From assembly GCF_037126175.1 (NCBI RefSeq), contig NZ_CP146986.1:2818501-2882500 (forward strand): a DNA stretch of 64,000 bases, read 5' to 3'. Origin of the DNA: Pseudomonas sp. RSB 5.4 (GTDB taxonomy: Bacteria > Pseudomonadota > Gammaproteobacteria > Pseudomonadales > Pseudomonadaceae). The position numbers were made by a program, and so were the translations under genes. The notes beneath the pieces were generated by a model that made no database searches, was not told where the DNA came from, and saw only the letters and a list, made by a program, of their open reading frames with translations. This document shows positions 7,584 through 16,592 of the stretch, in pieces; within the stretch, counting starts at the first letter, position 1, and each line of letters opens with the position of its first letter.

Positions 7584-8636
7584 ATGTACACCGCTATCGG
7601 TTATGCCGCCCAATCGGCCACCACTCCCCTCGCCCCGATGAAATTCGAACGCCGCAGCCCACGCGCTGACGACGTGGCGATCGAGATCCTCTACTGCGGC
7701 GTCTGCCACTCCGATATCCACCAGGCACGCAACGAATGGGGCATCGCCGTTTATCCGTTGATGCCCGGCCATGAGATCGTCGGCAAAGTCACCGCCATCG
7801 GTGCGAATGTCACCCAGCATAAAGTCGGCGATCTGGTCGGTGTCGGCTGCATGGTCGACTCTTGCCGCACCTGCGCCGCCTGCCAGCAGAACCTCGAGCA
7901 ATACTGCCTCGAAGGCCCGACCATGACCTACGCCACCCCGGACCGGGTCGATGGCAGCAACACCATGGGCGGTTATTCGGACAGCATCGTCGTCAGCGAG
8001 CACTTCGTCGTGCGCATCCCTGAAAAGCTGGATCTGGCCAGCGCTGCGCCGATTCTCTGTGCCGGCATCACCACCTACTCGCCGCTCAAGCACTACGGGG
8101 TCAAGGCCGGCGATAAAGTCGGGATTCTCGGCATGGGCGGCCTCGGCCACATGGGCATCAAGTTCGCCAAGGCCATGGGCGCGGAAGTCACGCTGTTCAC
8201 CCGTTCGGCGAGCAAGGCCGAGGAAGGTCGTCGGCAGGGCGCCGATCATGTGATCGTCTCCACCGATGCCGAGCAGATGGCTGCCGCTGCAGGCCAATTC
8301 GACTTCCTGCTCGACACCATTCCGGTGCAGCATGACCTCAATCCGTACCTGCAAACCCTGCGCTTTGATGGCGTGCATATTTTGGTCGGCCTGATCGAAC
8401 CGATCGACCCGCCGGTGCATGCTGCCAACCTGGTGCTGGGGCGCCGCGTACTGGCCGGTTCGTTGATCGGCGGCATCGCTGAAACCCAGGAAGTGCTGGA
8501 TTTCTGCGCCGAACACAACATCACCTGCGACATCGAAATGCTCGACATCCGCCAGATCAACGAGGCTTACGCGCGGATGATTGCCGGTGACGTGAAGTAT
8601 CGCTTCGTGATCGACATGGCGACGCTGAAGCTTTAA
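7584..8636 (+). CDS. Zinc-dependent NAD(P) alcohol dehydrogenase, YahK/CAD-like
   Basis: 350 aa from the ATG at 7584, preceded by GAGG; the open frame continues upstream but shows no homology there. Catalytic zinc ligands lie in CGVCHSDIH and MPGHEIVG. The structural-zinc loop CRTCAACQQNLEQYC and the nucleotide fold GILGMGGLGHMGIKFAKAMG are intact. It resembles NADPH-dependent aldehyde reductases of the YahK/cinnamyl-alcohol-dehydrogenase group, which detoxify or reduce a range of aldehydes. Its stop codon overlaps that of the convergent IclR gene by 2 bp. Confidence 0.9.
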   Translation: MYTAIGYAAQSATTPLAPMKFERRSPRADDVAIEILYCGVCHSDIHQARNEWGIAVYPLMPGHEIVGKVTAIGANVTQHKVGDLVGVGCMVDSCRTCAACQQNLEQYCLEGPTMTYATPDRVDGSNTMGGYSDSIVVSEHFVVRIPEKLDLASAAPILCAGITTYSPLKHYGVKAGDKVGILGMGGLGHMGIKFAKAMGAEVTLFTRSASKAEEGRRQGADHVIVSTDAEQMAAAAGQFDFLLDTIPVQHDLNPYLQTLRFDGVHILVGLIEPIDPPVHAANLVLGRRVLAGSLIGGIAETQEVLDFCAEHNITCDIEMLDIRQINEAYARMIAGDVKYRFVIDMATLKL

Positions 8637-9436
8637 ACCTTCAGACCGAGTTCTGCCGAGAGCCGGGCTGTGACCCCTTTGATCAGGGGAATCAGCTCGG
8701 CCATTTTTTCCAGCGGCATGTACGGCACGGTGCTGGCGATGCTGATCGCCGCCACTATGCGCTTGCTCGCATCGCGAATCGGCGCCGCCACGCAGCGGAT
8801 CGACGGTTCGTTATCCTCCAGATCGAAGGCGTAGCCGCCGGCCACGTACTCGGTCATGCGCTGCTCAAGCTGTTCCCACGACTGCTGGGGATGCTGCGGC
8901 CAGAACTGACTTTTCCCACCCGCCGGCAGGCTGATGTCGTACAGCCGCTGCCAATCCTGCGGCGCATCATCGAGCATCAACGCCTTGCCGATCCCGGTGC
9001 GTGCCAACGGCATGCGGTGGCCGACCCGCGAGCGCATTTCCGGACCGTTGCGCCCCGGATTCTTCAGCAGGTACAAGACCTCGTCGCCCTCACGAATGCC
9101 CAAGTGCACGGTGTCGCCGGTCAGCGCCGACAACTCGTCCAGATAGGGTCCGGCCAGACTCACCAGCGGCAACTCTTCGCGCGCCTGAAACCCCAGCTCG
9201 ATCAGCTTCGGCCCCAGCAGATAGCCGATTTGCGGCACCACGCGCAGATAGCGCTCGTCGACCAGGCAACTGGCCAGACGATGGGTGGTGCTGCGCGTGG
9301 TGCCGATCAGCCGGGCGATCTCTTTCAGATCGCGGGCGCCACTGGCCACCGCCTGCACCACACCCAGTCCGCGAAGCAGGGTCTGGGTGCCGGTGGGCGC
9401 GGCGTCCTTGGTTTTTTCCGGGGCGTCTTCCTGCAT
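8633..9436 (-). CDS. IclR-family regulator, last gene of the D-galactonate operon
   Basis: 267 aa. The N-terminal winged helix (about 20-80: LKEIARLIGTTRSTTHRLAS) is followed by the IclR effector domain (about 90-260) with ISLPAGGKSQFWPQHP and CVAAPIRDASKRIVAAISIA. It lies 60 bp downstream of the MFS gene on the same strand, so it is probably co-transcribed with dgoKAD and the transporter. It is a plausible regulator for the palindromes at 13894-13908 and 28135-28149. E. coli uses a GntR protein (DgoR) for this job, so the assignment is inference. Confidence 0.85.
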   Translation of the reverse strand: MQEDAPEKTKDAAPTGTQTLLRGLGVVQAVASGARDLKEIARLIGTTRSTTHRLASCLVDERYLRVVPQIGYLLGPKLIELGFQAREELPLVSLAGPYLDELSALTGDTVHLGIREGDEVLYLLKNPGRNGPEMRSRVGHRMPLARTGIGKALMLDDAPQDWQRLYDISLPAGGKSQFWPQHPQQSWEQLEQRMTEYVAGGYAFDLEDNEPSIRCVAAPIRDASKRIVAAISIASTVPYMPLEKMAELIPLIKGVTARLSAELGLKV

Positions 9437-9496
9437 ATCCAGCCTTTACCGTTGAGCGAGGGAACGGGCGGCATTATGGTCGCCCGACGCAGACGA

Positions 9497-10801
9497 CTAC
9501 AACTCGATACGTTCGACCTTGCCCACCAGCAGCACGTAGGACAATGCACCGATCAGCGCCAGCACCGCGATGTAGGTAATCGCCGGGGCAAACGAATCGC
9601 CACTGGCGAGGAACCCGATGACAATCGGCGTGGCAATCGCCGACAGGTTGCCGATGAAGTTGAACACCCCACCGGTCAAGCCGAGCAAACGCGCCGGAGC
9701 CAGGGTCGAGACCAGCGACCAGGTGATCGAGGCTAGACCGTTGCCGAAAAACGCCAGCGCCAGGAAGGCAATCACCAGCGGTGTCGATTCAACGAAATTG
9801 GCACCGATGATCGAGGTGGAAATCAACAGTCCGCCAATGATCGGCAACTTGCGCGCGAAGCCCACGCTGCAGCCACGGCGGATCAACAGGTCGGAAAAGA
9901 ACCCCGAGCACAGCACACCCACGAACGCCGCGAGAAACGGCAACGAGGCCAACAGGCCGGACTTGATGAAGTCCATGCCGCGATATTTCACCAAGTAAGT
10001 CGGGAACCACGTCAGAAAAAACCACAGCGTCGAGTTCAGGCAGAACTGGCCGAGGTAGATGCCCCACAACTTGCGCTTGCTCAGGACGATGCCGAGATCG
10101 GTCCAACTGAACGAAGCCTTGGCGGTTTGCGCCTGAATATCCACCAGCCCGCCGCCCTCGCGGATCAGATCGATTTCCGCGTCGTTGGCACCTTTGAAAT
10201 CACGCGGTTCGCGATACACCGCGTACCAGATGGCCGCCCAGATAATGCCCGCCACACCTGTCGCGACAAACACCATGTGCCAGCCGAATTGATGTTGCAG
10301 CCAGGCCAGCACCGGGGTCAGAAACGCCAGGCCGACAAACTGCCCGGAGGTGTAGAAGCCAATCGCGGTGGCCCGCTCACGCTCGGGAAACCAGGTGGTC
10401 ACCACGCGGCTGTTGATCGGATAGGCCGGTGCTTCCAGCGCGCCGACCGCCATGCGCAGCACGAACAGCGCAATGAAACTCGCGGCGAAGCCGAGCAGCA
10501 CCGTGGCCAGCGACCACAGCAGCAGCGCGACGCTATAGAGGATGCGCGGCGGCACCCGATCCACCAGCCAGCCGCCGGGGATCTGCATCGCGGCGTAGGT
10601 CCAGCCAAATGCAGAGAAAATCAGCCCGACGTGCACCGGATCAATGCCCAGCTCGCTGGTCAGCGCGGGCGCGGCAATCGACAGGTTGCTGCGGTCGAGG
10701 TAGTTGATGACCACGGTGATGAACAGCAACACCATGATGAAAAACCGCTTGCGGCTAGGCGTGACTAAAGACGCCTGCCCGGTGAGGGTTTGCGTTGGCA
10801 T
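9497..10801 (-). CDS. MFS transporter, anion:cation symporter family (probable D-galactonate importer)
   Basis: 434 aa with 12 predicted membrane segments. The N-terminus VVINYLDRSNLSIAAPALTS and the loop GGWLVDRVPPR are typical of hexuronate/aldonate symporters (DgoT, GudP, ExuT). It lies between dgoD and the IclR regulator in the galactonate operon, which supports D-galactonate or a related sugar acid as substrate. A REP pair sits between it and dgoD and may stabilise or separate the upstream transcript. Confidence 0.85.
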   Translation of the reverse strand: MPTQTLTGQASLVTPSRKRFFIMVLLFITVVINYLDRSNLSIAAPALTSELGIDPVHVGLIFSAFGWTYAAMQIPGGWLVDRVPPRILYSVALLLWSLATVLLGFAASFIALFVLRMAVGALEAPAYPINSRVVTTWFPERERATAIGFYTSGQFVGLAFLTPVLAWLQHQFGWHMVFVATGVAGIIWAAIWYAVYREPRDFKGANDAEIDLIREGGGLVDIQAQTAKASFSWTDLGIVLSKRKLWGIYLGQFCLNSTLWFFLTWFPTYLVKYRGMDFIKSGLLASLPFLAAFVGVLCSGFFSDLLIRRGCSVGFARKLPIIGGLLISTSIIGANFVESTPLVIAFLALAFFGNGLASITWSLVSTLAPARLLGLTGGVFNFIGNLSAIATPIVIGFLASGDSFAPAITYIAVLALIGALSYVLLVGKVERIEL

Positions 10802-10869
10802 GGGGGGTGCCTCTTTTTATGATTATTTGAGGTCATTGACGCAATCTCCCATCCATGGAGATCAAACAC

Positions 10870-10958
10870 TGTGGGAGGGGGCTTGCTCCCGAATGCGGGG
10901 TATCAGTCGACATCTCTCCAGCTGACATGCCGCATTCGGGAGCAAGCCCCCTCCCACA
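10870..10958. repeat. REP pair (GGGAGGGGGCTTGCTCCC variant) inside the dgo operon
   Basis: Inverted copies of TGTGGGAGGGGGCTTGCTCC separated by about 40 bp, between dgoD and the MFS gene. Its position within an operon suggests a role in mRNA processing or differential expression. Confidence 0.9.
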
Positions 10959-10984
10959 AGGAATTGTGGTGGGTCAGAAGGGAC

Positions 10985-12133
10985 TCACCACTCGGCAAAA
11001 CTGCCATCGGCATGGCGCCAGATCGGGTTGCGCCAGCGGTGGCCGACCGCCGCGCGTTCGATCACGTATTCCTCATTGATCTCGATGCCCAGCCCCGGCC
11101 CGTTCGGAATCTTCACGAAGCCCTGGTCGTAGTCGAATACTCGCGGATCCTTCACGTAGTCGAGCAGATCGTTGCTCTCGTTGTAATGGATGCCCAGGCT
11201 CTGCTCCTGGATAAACGCGTTGTAACAAGCCGCATCCAGTTGCAGGCACGCCGCCAGCGCAATCGGCCCCAGCGGGCAATGCAGCGCCAGCGCCACGTCG
11301 TAGGCTTCGGCCATGTTGGCGATCTTGCGGGTCTCGGTGATACCGCCGGCATGCGAGGCATCCGGCTGGATGATGTCGACGTAGCCTTCGCTCAGCACCC
11401 GCTTGAAATCCCAGCGCGAGAACAGCCGCTCGCCAAGGGCGATCGGCGTGCTGGTCAACGGTGCCAGCTCTTTCAGCGCTTCGTAGTTTTCACTGAGCAC
11501 CGGCTCTTCGATGAACATCAGTTTGTACGGGTCGAGTTCCTTCATCAGCACCTTGGCCATGGGTTTGTGCACCCGGCCATGGAAGTCGACGCCGATACCG
11601 ACGTTCGGCCCGACGGCATCGCGCACAGCGGCGACGTTGGCCAGGGCCAGATCGACTTTCTCGAAGGAGTCGAGGAACTGCAGCTCTTCGGTGCCGTTCA
11701 TTTTCACCGCGGTAAAACCCCGGCTCACCGCCTCTTTCGCGGCGCGTGCGGTGTCGGCCGGACGGTCGCCACCGATCCACGAATACACGCGGATCTTGTC
11801 ACGCACCTGACCGCCGAGCAGATCGCTGACTGACACGCCAAGGGCCTTGCCCTTGATGTCCCATAGCGCCTGATCGATACCGGCCAGCGCACTCATGTGG
11901 ATCGCGCCGCCGCGGTAGAAGCCGCCACGGTACAGCACGGTCCAGATGTCCTCGATGTTGCGTGGGTCTTTACCGATCAGGTAGTCGGACAATTCTTCAA
12001 CGGCAGCGGCGACGGTGTGTGCGCGGCCTTCGACCACAGGCTCGCCCCAACCGGTCACACCCTCATCGGTTTCGACCTTGAGGAAGCACCAGCGCGGCGG
12101 GACGATGAAGGTGGTGAGTTTGGTGATTTTCAT
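10985..12133 (-). CDS. dgoD: D-galactonate dehydratase
   Basis: 382 aa, enolase superfamily. Metal and catalytic residues match the E. coli enzyme numbering: Asp183 and His185 in VDFHGR, Glu209 in IEEP, Glu235 in GERL, and the catalytic His in [11 protein letters not shown]. It converts D-galactonate to 2-keto-3-deoxy-D-galactonate. It lies 48 bp downstream of dgoA in the operon dgoK-dgoA-dgoD-MFS-IclR. Confidence 0.97.
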   Translation of the reverse strand: MKITKLTTFIVPPRWCFLKVETDEGVTGWGEPVVEGRAHTVAAAVEELSDYLIGKDPRNIEDIWTVLYRGGFYRGGAIHMSALAGIDQALWDIKGKALGVSVSDLLGGQVRDKIRVYSWIGGDRPADTARAAKEAVSRGFTAVKMNGTEELQFLDSFEKVDLALANVAAVRDAVGPNVGIGVDFHGRVHKPMAKVLMKELDPYKLMFIEEPVLSENYEALKELAPLTSTPIALGERLFSRWDFKRVLSEGYVDIIQPDASHAGGITETRKIANMAEAYDVALALHCPLGPIALAACLQLDAACYNAFIQEQSLGIHYNESNDLLDYVKDPRVFDYDQGFVKIPNGPGLGIEINEEYVIERAAVGHRWRNPIWRHADGSFAEW

Positions 12134-12181
12134 CTTCTTGTCTCTCTTGTTAGATGCAGCGCACGCAGCGCCGGATAAATC

Positions 12182-12802
12182 TCAGCGAAGGGCCTTCCAG
12201 GCAGCCACGTAGGCCTTGGCATTGGCCGCCACTTGCTCAACCGTCATGCCCGGTTTGAACAGGCCGGAACCGAGGCCGAAACCTTTCACACCAGCGTCGA
12301 TGAACGCTTGCATGTTGTCCGGGGTGATCCCGCCGACCGGCGCCAGCACCGTCCCGGAGGGCAACACCGCGAGCCACGCCTTGACCACCGCCGGGCCCAT
12401 CTGCTCGGCCGGGAACAGCTTGAGAATGTCCGCGCCCTCCTCCAGCGCCGCGAACGCTTCGGTCGGCGTCGCTACTCCCGGCGACAGGTACAGCCCCGCC
12501 GCTTTCGCTGCGCGCAGCACTTTGGCGTCGCTGTGCGGCATGACGATCACTTGGCCGCCGGCCTCTTTCACTAACTCGACCTGCTCCGGGGTCAACACCG
12601 TGCCGGCACCGATCAGGCAATCGGTGGGCAAGGTCTGACGCAGGATGCGGATACTTTCGTACGGCGACGGGGAATTGAGCGGTACTTCGATGACGCGAAA
12701 TCCGGCGGCATACAGGACTTCTCCGACAGCAGCGGCTTCCTGCGGATGCAGGCCACGCAGGATTGCGATCAGACCGTTTTGTGCCAATGCTTGCTTGAGC
12801 AT
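12182..12802 (-). CDS. dgoA: 2-dehydro-3-deoxy-6-phosphogalactonate aldolase
   Basis: 206 aa from the ATG at 12802 (MLKQALAQNGLIAILRG). The frame stays open upstream but is antisense-like there. Class I aldolase residues are Glu39 in VIEVPLNSP and the Schiff-base Lys128 in DILKLFPAEQ. It cleaves 2-keto-3-deoxy-6-phosphogalactonate to pyruvate and glyceraldehyde-3-phosphate. It starts 19 bp after the dgoK stop. The related KDPG aldolase (Eda) is the alternative, but the dgo neighbours decide. Confidence 0.96.
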   Translation of the reverse strand: MLKQALAQNGLIAILRGLHPQEAAAVGEVLYAAGFRVIEVPLNSPSPYESIRILRQTLPTDCLIGAGTVLTPEQVELVKEAGGQVIVMPHSDAKVLRAAKAAGLYLSPGVATPTEAFAALEEGADILKLFPAEQMGPAVVKAWLAVLPSGTVLAPVGGITPDNMQAFIDAGVKGFGLGSGLFKPGMTVEQVAANAKAYVAAWKALR

Positions 12803-12821
12803 GTCAGGCCTCCAGTCAGGG

Positions 12822-13811
12822 TTAACGGGATAAGGAATCGAGCAGCCCGGCGGCCAGCGCGAGTTGCCACAGACCGCGCTCGGTGGCCTGCTCGGCGAGC
12901 GTGACCCGGGCGAAACCGCAGGCATCGAGGGCCCGGCCGTAGCGGGCGCAGAGTTGCGCGTTGCCGATGAGGACGATCGAAGGCAGATGCACGCTGTTGC
13001 GTCGGCGGCGCTGAGCCGTGGCGAGTGCCGCGAGTTCATGGCCGATCAACAGGCCGGACAAATAGTCAGGTTGTGCACTGGCGTCGAGTTCGCCGGTCAG
13101 GCCCAGCGTGCGGGCACTGAACAACGTCGATAGCACGCCAAGCTCGCCGTCCGCCGACAGCGCCACTTGCACGCCACGATCAAACGCCGGGCCATCGAAA
13201 GCCGCGCCGTGCTGTTGGGTACGACCCAGAATGCTGTGATGACTGAGTACGGCGAACACTTCGCCGGTCATGAAGGTATCGAAATGAGTGATGCAGCCAT
13301 CGACCACTTCCACCCACTTGGAATGGCTGCCCGGCAGACCGATCAACAGATCGCCGCCCGCCTCGGCCGGCAGGTTCTGCAGTACGCCGAGGACCTGAGT
13401 TTCTTCGCCGCGCATCACATTGGGCAGACGCGAACGCTGGATCACCCCCGGCACGATATGTACCCGCGTGCCGCGCAGACTGACCAGTGTTTGTAAGGAA
13501 TTTCCGAGATTGGCGACGTTCGCCGGCGTCTCGCAGTAGGCCGCTTCGCGCCAGCCCTGGGCGCTGCCGACCATCCCGCAGGCGATCACTGGCAGATCCG
13601 GCTGCGCATCGAGCCAGTCGCCGCACGCCTCTTCGAAGGCCAGTTCAAAGCCGTCGGCGCATTCACCACCGTGGATGACTCGCGGCGTCTTCGGTAACTG
13701 CATGATCCCGGACGACAGCGCACGCTGCTCCAGCACCACCCCGCCCGCCGCGAGTTTATAAGCACGTAATGAGGTCGTCCCCCAGTCGAGCGCGATCAAT
13801 TGCGCCTGCAT
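12822..13811 (-). CDS. dgoK: 2-dehydro-3-deoxygalactonokinase
   Basis: 329 aa. The N-terminal phosphate-binding segment LIALDWGTTSLRAY and the family segments RGEETQVLGVL and LIGLPGSHSKWVEV identify DgoK. It phosphorylates 2-keto-3-deoxygalactonate for DgoA. It is the first gene of the operon, preceded by AGGTGAAGCG and by the promoter listed at 13850-13908. Confidence 0.95.
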   Translation of the reverse strand: MQAQLIALDWGTTSLRAYKLAAGGVVLEQRALSSGIMQLPKTPRVIHGGECADGFELAFEEACGDWLDAQPDLPVIACGMVGSAQGWREAAYCETPANVANLGNSLQTLVSLRGTRVHIVPGVIQRSRLPNVMRGEETQVLGVLQNLPAEAGGDLLIGLPGSHSKWVEVVDGCITHFDTFMTGEVFAVLSHHSILGRTQQHGAAFDGPAFDRGVQVALSADGELGVLSTLFSARTLGLTGELDASAQPDYLSGLLIGHELAALATAQRRRRNSVHLPSIVLIGNAQLCARYGRALDACGFARVTLAEQATERGLWQLALAAGLLDSLSR

Positions 13812-13849
13812 CGCTTCACCTGTTTTGTTTTTGGCAGTGAGTGCGACGG

Positions 13850-13908
13850 ACTATAGACCTTTCAAGCGCGAAATCTCAATATGTAATTTTGCATCCCATA
13901 TTTTGGGA
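13850..13908 (-). promoter_or_regulatory. dgo operon promoter with IclR-like palindrome (copy A)
   Basis: On the minus strand: a palindrome with arms TCCCAAA / TATGGGA (13894-13908), TTGAGA as -35 (13874-13879), an 18-bp spacer and TATAGT as -10 (13850-13855). Of the 59 bp, 47 match the segment at 28091-28149 upstream of the SDR-araFGH genes. Mismatches are concentrated in the spacer. The similarity extends into the leader (CTTCACCTGTTTTGTT at 13814-13829). Confidence 0.75.
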
Positions 13909-14016
13909 CTAAATAAGTCCATTTTGTCCAACGCTGAACGACGTCCGTTTAGGTGCAGGCAGGACGACACGTTAAAAAACCAGCAATCAGTAGCAGCCGG
14001 AATCCTCTCAGCCCCA

Positions 14017-14544
14017 TCAATCGCGCTTCTCTTGAATCGCACGCACGATGTCAGTTGCTGGGATGAGCATTGACTTCGAATAATACCCACCGAATGAATA
14101 AGCAGAAGTGAACACGTTACAAGAGATGACATTACGCTGACCTAATACCTGCAATAATTCACTGGCAGGCATAAAAATATTTGATACGCCCTCATCCTCT
14201 TTTTTAAACGAGGACAATTTGGCCATATAAATATGCTCCGCTTTAGATCCAGAACTATCAAGCTCAACAAAATCCCCCACCAAATACTGAGTCAACTTGT
14301 CAAAATCCTTAAACTCGACATCCTTATCCAGCGAGCAGAACAAAGACTCGCCCAACTGACTTTCCCCGGTCACATCCTGAAAAAAATTCAACAGATCGGT
14401 TTTCGAACCAAACTTAATACCTAAAGATGAGTGATCATCTCCACCACTGACAGAAATCAAGTCAATATCAATGACCGGAAGAACCGGTTGCTTAGTGCAA
14501 GAACTGCACAGCAGCAGTGTCAGAAAAACAAACAACGACTTCAT
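14017..14544 (-). CDS. Putative lipoprotein, immunity candidate for the T6SS lipase
   Basis: 175 aa beginning MKSLFVFLTLLLCSSCTKQ, a lipoprotein-type signal with Cys16 as the likely lipidated residue. I recognise no family in the mature part. The start overlaps the stop of the lipase gene by 4 bp. Periplasmic lipoproteins encoded directly downstream of secreted phospholipases (Tli proteins) usually neutralise them, so immunity is the best inference. Codon use is AT-rich (many ATA, AAA, TTA) compared with flanking genes, suggesting horizontal transfer. No clear terminator follows. Confidence 0.7.
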   Translation of the reverse strand: MKSLFVFLTLLLCSSCTKQPVLPVIDIDLISVSGGDDHSSLGIKFGSKTDLLNFFQDVTGESQLGESLFCSLDKDVEFKDFDKLTQYLVGDFVELDSSGSKAEHIYMAKLSSFKKEDEGVSNIFMPASELLQVLGQRNVISCNVFTSAYSFGGYYSKSMLIPATDIVRAIQEKRD

Positions 14545-15284
14545 TTCGAAGATTCCAAATATTGACTCAAACGTTCATACACAATATCGCATGCCGATTT
14601 ACCACCCTGTAGCGTAGCGCCAAACATGACACCTGCCTGACGATGGTTGGCGTCTACCGCTTCGTTGATAGCTGGCCCAGATGTCATAACCCAACGCTCG
14701 CCCATGCTTGCAACGTTATCAGATGAATCCGTCACCTTGGGCGAAGCCAATACATTGACCCAATAATCTGCCGAGGGCTTCGGTGTCGTGAAATATATAT
14801 CAGACACCATCCAGACACCTGTGCCACCGCCAACAGGATCAAGCGTTACCAATACCTTTACGGTGTAACCGCGCTCTTTCAAAATCGAAGTCAGATGTGC
14901 ACCATTCCAACCACCCAAACTATGACCTACAACGACAATATAGACCGACTTATCACCTTTCAAAGGACGCTCGACGTACTTTTTAATATCTTTTTCACCG
15001 CGAACGTCTTTGTAACTTATGTATGGCAGATTCACCTCAACTTTCTGCTCATTAGTAAGACGCTTCTCTAACTGCTTCCATGCATTCATCACATTATGAT
15101 GCGGCGGCTCATTTTGATAGTACTCTTCCTTATCCCCAGCACCGCCAATAAAAAACACTGCAACCTTTTTTACTTTAACCGCAGCCTGTTTTACGCTCTG
15201 ATCAGTCTTGCAGGTCAACTCATGACCAGCCACTTCAGTTTTACAATCGTTGAGCGCGGGTTTTTCGACTTCCATTTCGATCAC
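14541..15284 (-). CDS. Alpha/beta-hydrolase (lipase-like), putative type VI secretion effector
   Basis: 247 aa with no signal peptide. The nucleophile elbow is VVVGHSLGGWNGA (GxSxG, Ser122). The likely triad partners are Asp149 (TLDPVGG) and His214 (DANHRQAG). The fold suggests a phospholipase/esterase of the Tle kind. The gene starts 4 bp inside the end of the PAAR gene, so effector and spike are made together, and it is followed at once by a lipoprotein gene. GC content and codon use are lower than in neighbours. The substrate is unproved, and similarity to a specific Tle class cannot be judged by eye. Confidence 0.75.
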   Translation of the reverse strand: MIEMEVEKPALNDCKTEVAGHELTCKTDQSVKQAAVKVKKVAVFFIGGAGDKEEYYQNEPPHHNVMNAWKQLEKRLTNEQKVEVNLPYISYKDVRGEKDIKKYVERPLKGDKSVYIVVVGHSLGGWNGAHLTSILKERGYTVKVLVTLDPVGGGTGVWMVSDIYFTTPKPSADYWVNVLASPKVTDSSDNVASMGERWVMTSGPAINEAVDANHRQAGVMFGATLQGGKSACDIVYERLSQYLESSK

Positions 15285-15775
15285 TCTACGAACAGTTTAA
15301 TAGTTTCGGCCAAATGCGAACTGACCATATGGGTAAAGCCCTGTTCATCGGTGATGCCATGCTCAACACGCCCATCGCCTCGCTGAATCGCATAAGGGTG
15401 GTCGGGAATAGGTTCGCCCGTGGCTTCATTAACGACCTGCATCCGATCATTGAAATGCACCGGCATCGGCAACAACCCACTAAACGCTGCCCCTCCGCCA
15501 CTTTGTCCAATAATCACCGTGCCCGAACCACCGACCACGACATTGCCGTGGCCACCGGTGCTGTCGAGGGTTGCGGCGTTCAGGCCGTTGATGAATACGG
15601 TGCCGGAAACAGCGCCGGTGATCGGGCTGCCACAGGCTGATTTGTCGGTCATGCGCGCGGCGGCGAGGCCGTCGAAGAAGACGTCGGGCGAGCCGGAAAC
15701 GATCGGGTTGGTGCCATGGCCTGGCAATGGGCAGGCGGTCGGGTCGGTGACGCGGGCGGCGGGTTTACCACTCAA
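15281..15775 (-). CDS. PAAR-domain protein with C-terminal extension (T6SS spike tip)
   Basis: 164 aa. Residues 1 to about 95 show the PAAR repeat pattern (MSGKPAARVTDPTACPLPGHG, VFFDGLAAARMTDKSACG, NVVVGGSGTVIIG), which folds into the cone that tips VgrG. Residues about 108-164 (QVVNEATGEPIPDHPYAIQ, EQGFTHMVSSHLAETIKLF) look like the small beta-rich domain often found after PAAR or VgrG as a cargo-docking module. The gene overlaps both neighbours by 4 bp. No VgrG or T6SS structural gene is in the window, so this is an orphan cassette. Confidence 0.85.
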   Translation of the reverse strand: MSGKPAARVTDPTACPLPGHGTNPIVSGSPDVFFDGLAAARMTDKSACGSPITGAVSGTVFINGLNAATLDSTGGHGNVVVGGSGTVIIGQSGGGAAFSGLLPMPVHFNDRMQVVNEATGEPIPDHPYAIQRGDGRVEHGITDEQGFTHMVSSHLAETIKLFVE

Positions 15776-16434
15776 TTCAAAGCTCCTTGCTTCAGAGGTT
15801 CCGGGTGCGGCTGATGGATGTCGATGTCGGTCGCGGCGAAGCGCCAGCGGTTGTCGACAGGGTCGAACAGTGCGTGGCAGTGCTCACGGCTGTCGGGGGA
15901 TGTGGCAGTTTGCAGATGTCGCCAGGCTTGGTCGGTTTGCCAGGCCAGTTCGGCCGGCGCGGCGTCGTCGAGCTCGTTGAGCCAGGCGTTGTAATTGCGC
16001 AGTTGATTACGCTCGTAAGCCGTTTGCAGCAGATCGGCCATTTGCACGCCGAGGTCCAGATGATGTTCGGCGGTCCACTGGCCGATCTCGGAATAGACGT
16101 ACCAGCCCATCGGCATCAACGCGCCGTCCTTGAGCAACGAATGGCTGGCGGGGGCGACGAAACCGCAACAGATGTGCAGCGTCAGCCAGCCCTGATGCGC
16201 GTCGATAAACGCATTCGGCTCGAAGTGGCGTAACGCGATCACACGGTAGTCACCCAGGCCGGCGCTGCGTGTCATGAGTTCGGCGTCGAGCCGCGACACA
16301 AACGCACGAATGGCTTTGCCGCCCGTGCGATTGACGATGCACAGGATGTCTACCGGTTGACGCTGAGGGTTGTCAGAGCAGCCTGAGTTTTTCACCAGGC
16401 CATACAGGCGCATTGACGCCCGCAGTCCGCTCAT
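15772..16434 (-). CDS. Unrecognised protein heading the PAAR-lipase cassette, adaptor/chaperone candidate
   Basis: 220 aa with no signal peptide or membrane segment. I do not recognise a family: it lacks the patterns I associate with the known T6SS adaptors DUF4123, DUF1795 and DUF2169. Visible features are a basic N-terminus, a Cys/Trp-containing centre (GWLTLHICCGFVAP, MPMGWYVYSEIGQW) and a Trp-rich helical C-terminal half (NAWLNELDDAAPAELAWQ). The 4-bp overlap with the PAAR gene, and the usual placement of adaptors just before PAAR or the effector, suggest a loading role. This is inference from position. Confidence 0.7.
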   Translation of the reverse strand: MSGLRASMRLYGLVKNSGCSDNPQRQPVDILCIVNRTGGKAIRAFVSRLDAELMTRSAGLGDYRVIALRHFEPNAFIDAHQGWLTLHICCGFVAPASHSLLKDGALMPMGWYVYSEIGQWTAEHHLDLGVQMADLLQTAYERNQLRNYNAWLNELDDAAPAELAWQTDQAWRHLQTATSPDSREHCHALFDPVDNRWRFAATDIDIHQPHPEPLKQGALN

Positions 16435-16592
16435 CGCCGCTCACTCAGAGACGCAGCGAAGGCTCCACGGGCGTGGAGAAGTTTTGCCAGAAGCATTGCA
16501 GGTGTCGTCCGTGAGCGCGCAAAAATGGCGCGTAGAATGCCGGACTAGAGCGGTGGCGGCAATCACTTCAGCATCGGATTGCCATCATCTCC

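Noticed and set aside
13851..14132. 93-codon minus-strand frame between dgoK and the lipoprotein gene
   Set aside because: Overlaps the dgo promoter and the end of the lipoprotein gene out of frame; no supporting features.
15772..16434. DUF4123-type T6SS adaptor assignment
   Set aside because: The gene sits where such adaptors occur, but the sequence does not show patterns I associate with DUF4123, so the family name was not used.
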